A stretch of 41,791 bases of DNA from Acidobacteriota bacterium (GCA_016213785.1 JACQZQ010000011.1:64518-106308); one strand, 5' to 3'. Counted from the first letter of the stretch, positions 8,955 through 17,525 are shown. Numbers and translations are program-made. Notes: generated by a model not told the origin, from the letters alone.

Positions 8955-9911
8955 ATGGGACTACGTAAATTATCTTTCATTGTTGCTAAAGATATGGCTA
9001 ATAGCCGTTTAGACCAATTTTTAGCAACTTTAATTCCGTCTGCTTTAGGAGAAACGCTTTCAAAAGCTAAAATACGTAAGCTGATTGTTGCAGGAGCAGT
9101 TTACTTAAATAGAAACCGAGTTCGTATTGCTTCAAAAACTTTGATTGCTAATGCTCAGGTTGAGGTTTATATTGACCTTGCTAAGCTAAAAGAAGCGGAT
9201 TCTTCAACAAAGGATAAGAGTTTTACTATGTCAGCAGAACGGATTCTTTTTGAAGATGAGTTTTTAATAGCTGTTAATAAACCTTCAGGCTTGCCTACTC
9301 AAGCTACTATAGATGAAGCAAGAAATAACCTATATGAATCTCTTAAACAGTTTCTTGCTAAACGAGATAAGATTAATGAACCTTACCTAGGCATTCATCA
9401 ACGGCTAGATCGCGATACTTCAGGCGTAATTCTCTTTACTAAAGATCCTTTGGCGAATAAAGGGCTAGCTCAAGCCTTTACTGAGCATCAGATCTATAAA
9501 ACTTACCAAGCCATTGTTAGCCGTCCAAAAGAAAACTTACCTTTAAATAATTGGATAGTAAAAAATCATTTAGGGCGCATTAGAGCAAATAAAGGTAAAC
9601 AAGCAAAATACACTTCAGTAAATCAGGGAGGCGATTTTGCTCATACAGAGTTTTCTCTCTTAGAAACACATAAAAATGTTCTTTTAATAGAAGCTAGGCC
9701 AAAAACTGGTAGGACTCATCAAATTCGAGTACATTTATCTGAAGAAGCAATGCCAATAATTGGAGACTCGCTTTATGGGGGAAAAACGGCTAACCATATA
9801 CCTAGAATGATGTTACATGCTTACAAACTAGTTTTTTTTCACCCAATAACTAAAAAGGAGATTACTCTTATTAGCAATCTCCCTGAAGATTTTAAAAAGT
9901 GCTTAACTTAA
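8955..9911 (+). CDS. RluA-family RNA pseudouridine synthase
   Basis: Isomerises uridine to pseudouridine in rRNA or tRNA. The 318-residue protein has an N-terminal S4 RNA-binding domain (SRLDQFLATLIP, SKAKIRKLIVAGAVYLN) and the pseudouridine synthase domain. Key motifs are VNKPSGLPTQ, the catalytic motif HQRLDRDTSGVILF with Asp152 as the predicted nucleophile, YKTYQAIV, and the conserved RPKTGRTHQIRVHL. RluA, RluC and RluD subfamilies cannot be separated here, so the target uridine is not assigned. The ATG at 8955 lacks a clear Shine-Dalgarno sequence. It converges on the protease gene at 9960. Confidence 0.93.
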   Translation: MGLRKLSFIVAKDMANSRLDQFLATLIPSALGETLSKAKIRKLIVAGAVYLNRNRVRIASKTLIANAQVEVYIDLAKLKEADSSTKDKSFTMSAERILFEDEFLIAVNKPSGLPTQATIDEARNNLYESLKQFLAKRDKINEPYLGIHQRLDRDTSGVILFTKDPLANKGLAQAFTEHQIYKTYQAIVSRPKENLPLNNWIVKNHLGRIRANKGKQAKYTSVNQGGDFAHTEFSLLETHKNVLLIEARPKTGRTHQIRVHLSEEAMPIIGDSLYGGKTANHIPRMMLHAYKLVFFHPITKKEITLISNLPEDFKKCLT

Positions 9912-9959
9912 AAAAAGCCTTATTTGATCGACCAATAAAAACTTGAAAATATAAGAGAT

Positions 9960-11864
9960 TTATCGTTTTTTCTTCTTTTTGCTAGTATCTTCTTCCTCGT
10001 CTTGTTCTTCATCACCATCGTCGTCATCATCATCGCCGTCATCGTCGTCCTCGTCATCACCATCATCATCGTCATCATCCTCGCCATCGTCATCATCGCC
10101 GTCATCGTCCTCGTCGTCATCCTCATCCTCGTCGCCGTCATCGTCGTCCTCATCGCCGTCGTCCTCGTCGTCGTCGTCATAATCCTCGTCCTCGTCATCC
10201 TCATCCTCGTCGTCATCCTCATCCTCGTCGTCATCCTCATAATCCTCGTCCTCGTCATCCTCATCCTCGTCATAATCCTCGTCCTCGTCATCCTCATCCT
10301 CGTCGTCATCACCATAATCCTCATCCTCGTCGTCATCACCATCGTCATCATCACCATCATCCTCATCCTCGTCATAATCCTCGCCATCGTCGTCGCCATC
10401 GTCGTCATCCTCGTCCTCGTCGTCCTCATCATAATTTTCATTTTCATCAGAACTTGCTGAAGAACTACTAATACTGTTTTCATCGCTTGATTCATTTTCA
10501 TCAGAGCTTGAGTCTGAGTCTGGAGTTTGGCTAGATGTTTGAGAAGCTTTATTTATGACAGAATCAGAAAACATAGATCCTAACCAGTCTACAGCTTGTG
10601 AAATTAAAGTATTTCCACCTAATTCATTTAAGCCATATTTAATCATATCTTGAGTAGACTCACTTAGTCCTAGTTGAGAGATTAAAGTGCCTGCGCTAAG
10701 TTGACTTAAAATAGTTTGTGAAAGATATTTGGCGAGTAGACCGATAGACTCACGAATTAATTCGTCATTTTCAACATTATTTAAACAATTCATTACTAGT
10801 TTTTCAGCATTTACAGCAATATTAAGCTGTGTAAGTAATTTATCTAGTGAAGTAGTAAGTTCTTGTAATTTTTCTTGGCTAACAGATTTGTTAATTCCAA
10901 AAGCTCGCATTAATACTAGTGCTATACGGTACTCTACAGCGTATTTTCCCATAGCATCTAACATATCTGTATATTCTTCATCTGTCATTTTGGCGAAATC
11001 AGAATCAGATTCTTCTATAACGCTTTCTTCTTCCCCCCAATTTTCAGAACCATCTCCATCAGGAAAATTATCTAACTGTTTGATAATCCAGCTATCTGCA
11101 TCATTAAATTTTTCATTAATTAGGTAATCATAAGGAATATAGCAGTAGCCTTTATCTCCCCACTCATCACCCCAAGAGTTACGGACAATAAAAGTTCTAT
11201 CAGCCTCAGAATAGCCTACGCAAAGCATTGCATGTCCGCCGTGTTCTTTACGTGTAACTTCTTTTTTAGAAGGCATTGGAACTAAACCTTTTCTACGGTG
11301 TGAGTCAAATGATTCATAAAGCCAAATTCCAAAAATAATAGGATAGCCTTCTGCTAAGGCATGTTTCCAATCATGAAGAGTTAAAGGAATTAGTTTTACA
11401 TCTTCTACTAAAAAACCGCTGGCTTCTTCATAAGCTGATTTTTTAGGTTTTTCTAATACAATATCTTCATCAAAAGGCCAGGTTTCTTCTGAACATGCCC
11501 CCCATTTTTTTAAACCTTCGATTGCATCAGCAATAATTGACCCTCCATCTTCATCTTCCCATCCTTGTAGCTTACGAGCGTTATAATATATAAATAAACG
11601 ACTTACATCATAAGCCTTATTTCCCCTATAGCGTTTGACTAAGTATTCATATGCACCTGCTACAGCATTAGCAACACAACTACTAGTTTCACCTTGGTTT
11701 TCTATTGTGGTCATATATGGCCGTAAATCGACTTTTGCAGGTAATTCTGAATCTCCATATTTTCTAGCCGCATATTTAGCCGTTCCTGGTTTTGGGGCTG
11801 CAAACCTATAACCAGCAGCCTTTAACTCAGTGCCATCTGAACGAGTAATAGTAAGGTCTGACAT
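9960..11864 (-). CDS. Papain-like (C1 family) cysteine protease with long acidic repetitive tail
   Basis: A 634-residue three-part protein. Residues ~40-260 are a papain-like domain: ENQGETSSCVANAVAGA carries Gln57 and the nucleophile Cys63, GGHAMLCVGYSE carries His211, and FIVRNSWGDEWGDKGYCYIP carries Asn229, so the catalytic set is intact. Residues ~290-440 are a helical segment of unknown type. From ~450 the chain turns into Ser/Asp/Glu, and ~478-624 is almost only Asp, Glu, Gly and Tyr; the protein ends in a short Lys/Arg cluster (KKKKKR). No signal peptide is visible, so export would need another route. The ATG has AAGGA 7 bp upstream. The tail could bind divalent cations, act as an inhibitory or solubilising segment, or mediate electrostatic contacts; that is inference. 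Confidence 0.88.
   Translation of the reverse strand: MSDLTITRSDGTELKAAGYRFAAPKPGTAKYAARKYGDSELPAKVDLRPYMTTIENQGETSSCVANAVAGAYEYLVKRYRGNKAYDVSRLFIYYNARKLQGWEDEDGGSIIADAIEGLKKWGACSEETWPFDEDIVLEKPKKSAYEEASGFLVEDVKLIPLTLHDWKHALAEGYPIIFGIWLYESFDSHRRKGLVPMPSKKEVTRKEHGGHAMLCVGYSEADRTFIVRNSWGDEWGDKGYCYIPYDYLINEKFNDADSWIIKQLDNFPDGDGSENWGEEESVIEESDSDFAKMTDEEYTDMLDAMGKYAVEYRIALVLMRAFGINKSVSQEKLQELTTSLDKLLTQLNIAVNAEKLVMNCLNNVENDELIRESIGLLAKYLSQTILSQLSAGTLISQLGLSESTQDMIKYGLNELGGNTLISQAVDWLGSMFSDSVINKASQTSSQTPDSDSSSDENESSDENSISSSSASSDENENYDEDDEDEDDDDGDDDGEDYDEDEDDGDDDDGDDDEDEDYGDDDEDEDDEDEDYDEDEDDEDEDYEDDDEDEDDDEDEDDEDEDYDDDDEDDGDEDDDDGDEDEDDDEDDDGDDDDGEDDDDDDGDDEDDDDGDDDDDDGDEEQDEEEDTSKKKKKR
9990..10433 (-). 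repeat. Imperfect tandem repeat coding the Asp/Glu/Gly/Tyr tail
   Basis: About 440 bp built from GAT/GAC/GAG/GGC/TAT codons (read on the minus strand). Longer units recur: a ~34-base segment starting at 10178 (plus-strand coordinates) reappears at 10238, exactly 60 bp away, and again near 10271. All units are multiples of three in effect, since the frame stays open. Overlapping ORFs in this stretch on either strand are by-products of the repeat. Confidence 0.85.
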
Positions 11865-11915
11865 ATAGCTTCCTTTCTAGCTTAAGTTAAAGTGTTGATG
11901 TTTAATAATGGAAGG

Positions 11916-12734
11916 TTAAGAAAAATAGATAAAATAATAATAAAGTAGAGGAGCATTAAATAATATGCTATCAAGTCTATCAAGTAAGCCTCCATGCCCT
12001 GGAATTATTGATGCTGCATCTTTAGCACCAGCACCTCGCTTAAGTAATGACTCGAATAAATCTCCCATTTGTCCAATGATATTCATCACTAAAGCTAAAA
12101 CCAAGGCATGAGAAAGTAATAATTCAGGAAAAAATGTAAACTTGCTAACTAAAGCCGCAATAATTGAACCTAGTATTCCGCCTACAGAACCTTCAATTGT
12201 TTTTCCTGGAGAAATTAAAGGAACAAGTTTATGTTTTCCAAAGTTTTTTCCTACGTAATAAGCTCCTGTATCACTGGCTACAATAATTAGAAAAAATAAG
12301 GAAAGTAACTGGCTTGCTTTAGGATAAGGGTTAGCATTAAATCTTACTCCAAGAAGAAAACTAGCTAGTAACACTACATAGCAGACTCCTAAAAGTGTAG
12401 CAGCAACAGAGCCAAGGACTTTAGAAAAATCCTCTGCTTTTTTGCTTTCAAGAAGCGAGGTTATCATCATTGTAATAAGAAGGCAGGCTAGGGTAGGGAG
12501 GAGAAATTTTTCAGGCTGAGTGCTTTGGGAAAATCCATAAACAATTACAGCCGAAGCTAAATAGCCCTGGATTTTATGGCAATTACAGCCAACTTTTTCC
12601 GCTAAACTAAAAAATTCCCAAAGAGCTAAAGCTAAGACTAAAGAAGCTAGAATAAGGAAAAAATAAGGGGTTTGACTCCAAACAGCAAAACCAAGTAGCG
12701 AGATTAAAACAAGTCCAGAAACCACACGTTTCAT
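11916..12734 (-). CDS. cdsA: Phosphatidate cytidylyltransferase
   Basis: Makes CDP-diacylglycerol from phosphatidic acid and CTP, the branch point for bacterial phospholipids. The 272-residue integral membrane protein has about eight hydrophobic segments, for example LVLISLLGFAVW, FFLILASLVLALALW and LATLLGVCYVVLLASFLLG-like stretches. The family C-terminal signature is present: IVASDTGAYYVGKNFGKHK, SPGKTIEGSVGG, MGDLFESLLKR and IPGHGGLLDRLDSILFNAP, including the essential Asp residues. Its start overlaps the stop of uppS by 4 bp (ATGA), so the two are translationally coupled, a common lipid-synthesis pair. Confidence 0.96.
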   Translation of the reverse strand: MKRVVSGLVLISLLGFAVWSQTPYFFLILASLVLALALWEFFSLAEKVGCNCHKIQGYLASAVIVYGFSQSTQPEKFLLPTLACLLITMMITSLLESKKAEDFSKVLGSVAATLLGVCYVVLLASFLLGVRFNANPYPKASQLLSLFFLIIVASDTGAYYVGKNFGKHKLVPLISPGKTIEGSVGGILGSIIAALVSKFTFFPELLLSHALVLALVMNIIGQMGDLFESLLKRGAGAKDAASIIPGHGGLLDRLDSILFNAPLLYYYFIYFS

Positions 12735-13534
12735 TTAGCCATCCTTGCGGCAGACTGTTCTACAGGTGCCAGTCCTCCATAACGGCGCTCACGTTTCTGA
12801 AATTCAATAATGGCCTCAAAAAGACTAATACGGTTAAAATCAGGCCAAAGTGTATCAACCACATAGATTTCTGAGTAAGCAATTTGCCAAAGTAAAAAAT
12901 TAGAAATTCGCATTTCTCCGCTAGTACGAATTAACAGATCTGGGTCTGGTAATTCAGCAGTATAAAGATAGCGGGAGATTTCATTTTCTGAGATTTCTGC
13001 GGGGTTTCGTCCTGTACGTTGATAATCACTGCAAAGCTGGCGAAATGCGTCTACGATTTCATTTCGCCCACCATAGTTTAAGGCGATATTTAGAACCATT
13101 CCTGTGTTTGATTCTGTTTGTTGTTTAGCAAAAGCTATTTCTTTCTGAATTGAGCGGTCTAGCTCTTCAATTCGGCCAGAAGTAGTAAAACGGATATTAT
13201 TACGTTTAATTTCTGCTAATTCTGAGCGTAAAAACTCCTTAAGCAAACTCATTAGAGTTACAACTTCTAAATGGGGACGTTTCCAGTTTTCTACAGAAAA
13301 AGCATAAAGAGTAAGCGCTTTAAGTTTTAGGCGAGCAGCAGTTTCTACACTTTGGCGCACAGCTTGAACACCAGCGCGATGACCTACTACGCGAGGACGA
13401 CCACGACGAGCAGCCCAACGGCCATTACCATCCATAATAATGGCAATATGTTGAGGCATTTTTTCTGGGTTTATTTGATGTAGCAGGAATTCATCCCGTG
13501 AACCGCGTTCAAGAACGCCTTCAAAATCGAACAT
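12731..13534 (-). CDS. uppS: Isoprenyl transferase (undecaprenyl diphosphate synthase)
   Basis: A cis-prenyltransferase that extends farnesyl diphosphate to the C55 carrier lipid used for peptidoglycan and other wall polymers. Visible motifs are IAIIMDGNGRWAARRGRPR with catalytic Asp35, GHRAGVQAVRQ, LTLYAFSVENWKRP, LNIALNYGGRNEIVDA, and the C-terminal DLLIRTSGEMRISNFLLWQI with FWP-like WPDF. Length is 267 residues, with a ~25-residue N-terminal extension before MPQHIAIIMDG; that internal ATG is a possible alternative start. AGGGA about 12 bp upstream of the first ATG supports the longer form weakly. First gene of the uppS-cdsA pair. Confidence 0.96.
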   Translation of the reverse strand: MFDFEGVLERGSRDEFLLHQINPEKMPQHIAIIMDGNGRWAARRGRPRVVGHRAGVQAVRQSVETAARLKLKALTLYAFSVENWKRPHLEVVTLMSLLKEFLRSELAEIKRNNIRFTTSGRIEELDRSIQKEIAFAKQQTESNTGMVLNIALNYGGRNEIVDAFRQLCSDYQRTGRNPAEISENEISRYLYTAELPDPDLLIRTSGEMRISNFLLWQIAYSEIYVVDTLWPDFNRISLFEAIIEFQKRERRYGGLAPVEQSAARMAK

Positions 13535-13702
13535 TTAACTATTGTCCCTGTTAAAATTGGCCGGTAGATTATAGCAAAGCCTAAAGCAAAAGCGCGATGT
13601 CAAGTTACTGAAAAATCACTTATCCAACTGGGTATTCTTAAATTTAACTAGAAATATAGCTAGAAAAAACTTTTGCAAAATAAGTTTAATAGTTGCTTAA
13701 TT

Positions 13703-14338
13703 TTATTTCCACCCACGCACGTCACGAGCAAATGAACCAAAACCATCTGGAAATAATGTTTCTATTTCTGATAAATCACTTGCTAATCGGTTTGCTGCTT
13801 CAATAGCACACTTAGTCATTAAAGCAATACCTGCCCGATCAGAACCATAAGCATCTTTTTTTAATTTTGCTTTGGTATAAGGAAGTTTTTTTTCGTTTAA
13901 TGCTCTAATCCACGATGCTTCATTAACCTGCCCATCTAATCCACATCTATACCATGCTTCAATAGCTGGTACAGCTAGCCCAACAGCCATTTTTATCATT
14001 TGTCTATTTGTAGTAAGGCTAATTTTTTCTTGAGTATCTTTAATTATTTTTTAAAGCTCACATAAACGACAACCTATACTAGATTTTTGGTCTTCCTCAT
14101 GGGATTTGTTATGTATAGGTGTTTCATCAGAGTCAATTAAGATTGCAAGTGCTTCGGCTTCTGTTTTGTAATACAAATTTCTTATTATAGAAGGAGTTAC
14201 TTGTAAAACGGCTGACCAGCCACGGCTTCGTAAGCTATGAGTAGCTATATTTTCTGTTTGTTGTTCCAAAAGTTTACTAACAATTATTCTTATAAAAGCC
14301 TCATCTACAGGTGATTCACTTAGTACAGCTAATTTCAT
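13703..14338 (-). pseudogene. Toprim-like protein interrupted by an in-frame TAA
   Basis: Two open stretches, 14338-14051 (95 residues) and 13999-13703 (98 residues), are in the same frame. A single TAA (14053-14051) and 17 further sense codons without a start separate them. Read through the stop, the product is one protein of about 210 residues. The first half looks Toprim-like: a strand with AVLSESPVDEAF (Glu8, Asp12, Glu13) and, at the expected distance, AILIDSDETP with a DxD pair (Asp69, Asp71). The second half begins with a conserved-looking hydrophobic stretch MAVGLAVPAIEAWYRCG, and no ribosome binding site precedes its internal ATGs. The start overlaps the ATPase stop by one base (TAATG), so the genes were built to be coupled. 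The truncated 95-residue product would keep the acidic motifs but lose the rest. A sequencing error is possible. Confidence 0.75.
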
Positions 14339-15357
14339 TATCTTATAGGAACTCCACCTAGAACTCCACTATACCAAACTTCACTTAAGCTAGATTCTTG
14401 CAAAATATCATCAATGTCAAAACGTTCTGATAATCTTTCAAATGTAACATTTTGGTCAATTTTACTAGCAATAACTACTTCTTTAGTATGATCTCTAAAG
14501 AGATCTAAAAAATATGGTGAGTGTGTTGTACAAATAATTTGTATTGGTTCTCGTGTTTCTCCAACGCTTTCTGGGTAAGCTAAGCGGTATAAAGCATCTT
14601 GTAAATCTCTTAGCAATCTAGGATGAATACCATGATCAGGCTCTTCAATATATATTAAAGGAGGGTGATTAGGCATATAGACTAAAGTTAGTATTGCTAA
14701 GGCAAATAAAGTCCCCGTTGATAGTTCATAGGCTTGGATTTTGTATTTTCCTTTAGTTGTTCGCAAAAGGAAGGATCTCATTCCTGATCCGGGAGTATCA
14801 AATAGTATACGGTCGTATTCAGGTAGTAGTCTATTTACTTCTTCATTGAGCAGTTCAAATTTATCAGGGTCTTCATCTCGTAGCTGGTCAAGTACTACAG
14901 CAAGATTGCTAGCATTTTCTAAAAGTTCAATATTACGGTTTAATTGTACTGCACCAGCAATAACATTGGCATCAAATGAGTAGATTTTTGCTCTAGCTAT
15001 TCTAGAAAAAAACTCAAAGCGAAGAAGTTTTAATACTTCATCTTTTTTAACTTGAGAAAGACTTTCCTGCTTACCTAAATTAAACTCTTGGTTTGGAACT
15101 CCTTCGTTTTTCCAAGTAGTTATTAGACCACATTTGTTGAACAAATTTATTTTTACTTTTATTTCATTATCTTTTTCATGTCCAAAACTACAAGTTGTTG
15201 AATAGTTTATTTTTTGTTGGTTAGTGGCACTACTAATTGCTTTAAGTGCAGTGGTTTTACCACTACCGTTTGCACCAACGATTAAAGTAAATGGGCTAAG
15301 AGGTAATGTTGTATTTTGTAATGCTTTGTAGTTTTTAAATTCTATGGACTCAATCAT
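14338..15357 (-). CDS. AAA/ABC-type ATPase, OLD-like, partner of the Toprim gene
   Basis: A 339-residue SMC/ABC-like ATPase of the AAA_15/AAA_21 kind. It opens IESIEFKNYKALQNTTLPLS and has Walker A GANGSGKTT near residue 30. The ABC signature region is ELSTGTLFALAILTLVYMP, Walker B is PLIYIEEPDHGIHPRLL, and the switch His is in ICTTHSPYFLDLF. These are the features of OLD-family and related ATPases. The Toprim nuclease domain that OLD proteins carry at the C-terminus is absent here and is instead encoded by the next gene. In known defence systems of this layout (PARIS: ATPase AriA with Toprim effector AriB) the ATPase senses phage products and licenses the effector; extending that role to this pair is inference. 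No mobile element is evident around it. Confidence 0.85.
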   Translation of the reverse strand: MIESIEFKNYKALQNTTLPLSPFTLIVGANGSGKTTALKAISSATNQQKINYSTTCSFGHEKDNEIKVKINLFNKCGLITTWKNEGVPNQEFNLGKQESLSQVKKDEVLKLLRFEFFSRIARAKIYSFDANVIAGAVQLNRNIELLENASNLAVVLDQLRDEDPDKFELLNEEVNRLLPEYDRILFDTPGSGMRSFLLRTTKGKYKIQAYELSTGTLFALAILTLVYMPNHPPLIYIEEPDHGIHPRLLRDLQDALYRLAYPESVGETREPIQIICTTHSPYFLDLFRDHTKEVVIASKIDQNVTFERLSERFDIDDILQESSLSEVWYSGVLGGVPIR

Positions 15358-15422
15358 AATACTAACTTATTCTAAATGCATTGGTTAATGAGTTAATATG
15401 CAGTCAGTTTATAAATATATTT

Positions 15423-16154
15423 TTAGTAGTGTACCTTCAAAAGTGTTAGCCCACAAGCAGGAGCCGTTGCACCTGCTCTAGACCTATTTTTGCTCTCTAG
15501 AATTTCTAATATCTCATCTGAGGAGATTTTACCTCGGCCTACTTCTAGTAATGTTCCTACAATTGTTCTTACCATATAACGTAGAAATCCATTGCCTTCA
15601 ACTTGAAAATTTAACTGGTCGTGTTCTTGAATAATATTAAGTCTAGTAATTGTACGAACACAAGAATGTGTTTCAGGTGCAGTAGCAAAAGCAGAAAAAT
15701 CATGCTCGCCTACTAAGAAACTAGCTCCTATTTGAATTTTTGCTATATCAAGTTTATAAGGATAATGGTAAAAATAACGGTATTCAAAGGGGCTAACTAT
15801 TTCACCTAGTGCTAGTTTATAGAGATAGCTTTTTCCTTTAGCAGAAAATCTAGCGTGGAAATCTAGTGGCATTTCTTGAACTTCTCTAACTCTAATATCT
15901 AGAGGAATACTGCCATTTATTGCACGTTTGATTTTATCGCAGGGGATAGTTTTTTTAGTAAAAAAGCTAGCAACCTGATTTAAGGCATGTACTCCTGCAT
16001 CGGTTCTTCCTGCGCCATATAAGGTTACAGGTTCACCCTCTAAACGATTAAGAAACTCTGTAACTACTCCTTGAATAGTTATTCCATTGGGTTGAATTTG
16101 CCAACCACAATAATTTGTTCCATCATATTCAAGAGAGAGCTTAATATTACGCAC
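15423..16154 (-). CDS. truA: tRNA pseudouridine(38-40) synthase
   Basis: Modifies U38-U40 in the anticodon arm of many tRNAs. The 243-residue protein has the family hallmarks: IKLSLEYDGTNYCGWQIQPN, IQGVVTEFLNRL, the catalytic motif YGAGRTDAGVHALNQVASF with Asp52, DFHARFSAKGKSYLY, and FLRYMVRTIVGTLLEVGRGK. The start is a GTG at 16152-16154, supported by the position of the conserved N-terminus and the 13-bp gap from pyrE, with which it is probably co-transcribed. Confidence 0.96.
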   Translation of the reverse strand: MRNIKLSLEYDGTNYCGWQIQPNGITIQGVVTEFLNRLEGEPVTLYGAGRTDAGVHALNQVASFFTKKTIPCDKIKRAINGSIPLDIRVREVQEMPLDFHARFSAKGKSYLYKLALGEIVSPFEYRYFYHYPYKLDIAKIQIGASFLVGEHDFSAFATAPETHSCVRTITRLNIIQEHDQLNFQVEGNGFLRYMVRTIVGTLLEVGRGKISSDEILEILESKNRSRAGATAPACGLTLLKVHY

Positions 16155-16167
16155 TTAAGGTAGACCT

Positions 16168-16758
16168 TTATTTTACAATATTTGACTGAGGTTGGCGGCT
16201 TCCTGGTTTAACAAGCGGTAAAGCTTGCTCACAAAGTGGGCAACTGTCGGCGCTATAGGTTGGCACAGATAATTTTGCTAGTGAAATGGGTGGAAAGGGT
16301 AAATCCGCGCTACCATTAGAACGGTCAATAATTGAAGCATTACCAACAACTTGCCCACCAAGGTTTTCTACTACCTGAATAACTTCCCTAGTAGATTTCC
16401 CAGTAGTAATAACATCTTCTACGACTAAAACTCTTTCACCTGTTTTAATTTCAAATCCACGTCTAAGTTGCATTTGGCCGTGTTCGCGTTCGGTAAATAA
16501 AGCTCTTACAGATAGAGCACGAGCAACAACATGGCCTACAATTACACCTCCAAGAGCAGGTGAAACAACTAGATCAATTTTTTGGTTTTGGAAATGTTTT
16601 GCTAAAGCTTCTCCTAAAGCTTCGGCTATATCAGGAAATTGCAAAACTAAAGCACACTGTAAATACTTACTACTATGTAGCCCAGAGCTAAGTAAAAAAT
16701 GTCCTGTTAATAGGGCTTCTCGTTTAGTAAATATATCTAAAACAGTTTCTTCATTCAT
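16168..16758 (-). CDS. pyrE: Orotate phosphoribosyltransferase
   Basis: Joins orotate and PRPP to make OMP in pyrimidine synthesis. Visible motifs are SSGLHSSKYLQCALVLQ, SPALGGVIVGHVVARAL, ALFTEREHGQMQLRRGFEI with the catalytic Lys position occupied by this basic loop, and the PRPP-binding loop VLVVEDVITTGKST. Two ATGs are possible: 16768-16770 and 16756-16758. GAGG lies 6 bp before the second and contains the first ATG in its own flank, so I take the second start (196 residues). The C-terminus has CPLCEQALPLV, a Cys pair seen in a subset of PyrE proteins. First gene of a likely pyrE-truA unit. Confidence 0.95.
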   Translation of the reverse strand: MNEETVLDIFTKREALLTGHFLLSSGLHSSKYLQCALVLQFPDIAEALGEALAKHFQNQKIDLVVSPALGGVIVGHVVARALSVRALFTEREHGQMQLRRGFEIKTGERVLVVEDVITTGKSTREVIQVVENLGGQVVGNASIIDRSNGSADLPFPPISLAKLSVPTYSADSCPLCEQALPLVKPGSRQPQSNIVK

Positions 16759-16848
16759 TAAAAACCTCATCCTCTTACAAAATATTAAAAATATAGTGAT
16801 AGAATTTAGCTAAAATTATTAACTACAAAATCAATAACGGTTTTTTTT

Positions 16849-17469
16849 ATGACAGTCAAGCAATCTATTTCTGGGTTTATACAAGCAGGTGGTAAGAGTC
16901 GGCGTATGGGGCAAAATAAAGCATTGCTTAAATTAGCAGGGCTTAAATTAATTGAGTACCCTATAAAAGAACTCTCTAATATAGTCTCTGAGCTAGGGAT
17001 TATTACAAATACACCTGAGGTTTATTTAGACTTAAATGTGACGTGTTATGCTGATATTTGGCCGGGTTTAGGCCCGTTAGCTGGAATTTATTCAGCGCTT
17101 GAATACTCGTCTAATGATTATGTATTAAGCTTAGCTTGTGATATGCCTTTTATATCTAGAGAATTACTAGAATTCTTAATTAAGTCTATTAAGTCTAAGC
17201 AAGACTATCAAATATGTGTACCATTAGATTTTAATGGAGAGGTTCAACCGCTTTGCGCAATTTATGATAAGTCTTGTAAAAAGCATATTTTAGAGTTGAT
17301 TAATCAATCTAAATATGCTCCAAGAGAGTTATTTTCTTTAGTAAATACAAAAATAGTTTTATTTAAGGAGTTTTCTTACTTAGCTGGTGCAGAAAACTTT
17401 TTTAAGAATATTAATTCACCAGAAGATTTTGACCTAGCAAATAAAATTCTAGAAAGTAACAGTAAGTAA
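16849..17469 (+). CDS. mobA: Molybdenum cofactor guanylyltransferase
   Basis: Attaches GMP to Mo-molybdopterin to make the bis-MGD type cofactor of DMSO-reductase-family enzymes. The 206-residue GT-A fold protein has the GTP loop SGFIQAGGKSRRMGQNKALL, the signature WPGLGPLAGIYSALE, and the metal-binding region VLSLACDMPFIS. Length and motifs match MobA better than the MocA-like protein at 5136. It is divergent from pyrE across 90 bp. No molybdoenzyme or other moa/moe gene lies in the window. Confidence 0.92.
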   Translation: MTVKQSISGFIQAGGKSRRMGQNKALLKLAGLKLIEYPIKELSNIVSELGIITNTPEVYLDLNVTCYADIWPGLGPLAGIYSALEYSSNDYVLSLACDMPFISRELLEFLIKSIKSKQDYQICVPLDFNGEVQPLCAIYDKSCKKHILELINQSKYAPRELFSLVNTKIVLFKEFSYLAGAENFFKNINSPEDFDLANKILESNSK

Positions 17470-17525
17470 ATAGTCGCAAGCTATGATTAGTTAGAGAATA
17501 AAAGTGTTAGGATGCAATTGAAGTT

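Noticed and set aside
10178-10310. CRISPR-like array of regularly spaced repeats
   Set aside because: Spacing is irregular, the repeats merge without unique spacers, and the whole region is an open reading frame.
9920-10501. Overlapping Met/Arg/Thr-rich, Ser-rich and Ile/Val-rich ORFs on both strands of the acidic-tail repeat
   Set aside because: They are alternative readings of the GAT/GAC/GAG repeat, with no ribosome binding site and extreme composition; the protease frame explains the region.
13703-13999. A separate 98-residue gene
   Set aside because: It is in the same frame as the upstream half-gene with only one stop and 17 codons between, and no ribosome binding site precedes its ATGs, so I treat it as the 3' half of a broken gene.
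13535-16160. Mobile island around the ATPase-Toprim pair
   Set aside because: No integrase, transposase, tRNA or flanking direct repeats could be seen; base composition matches the neighbours.
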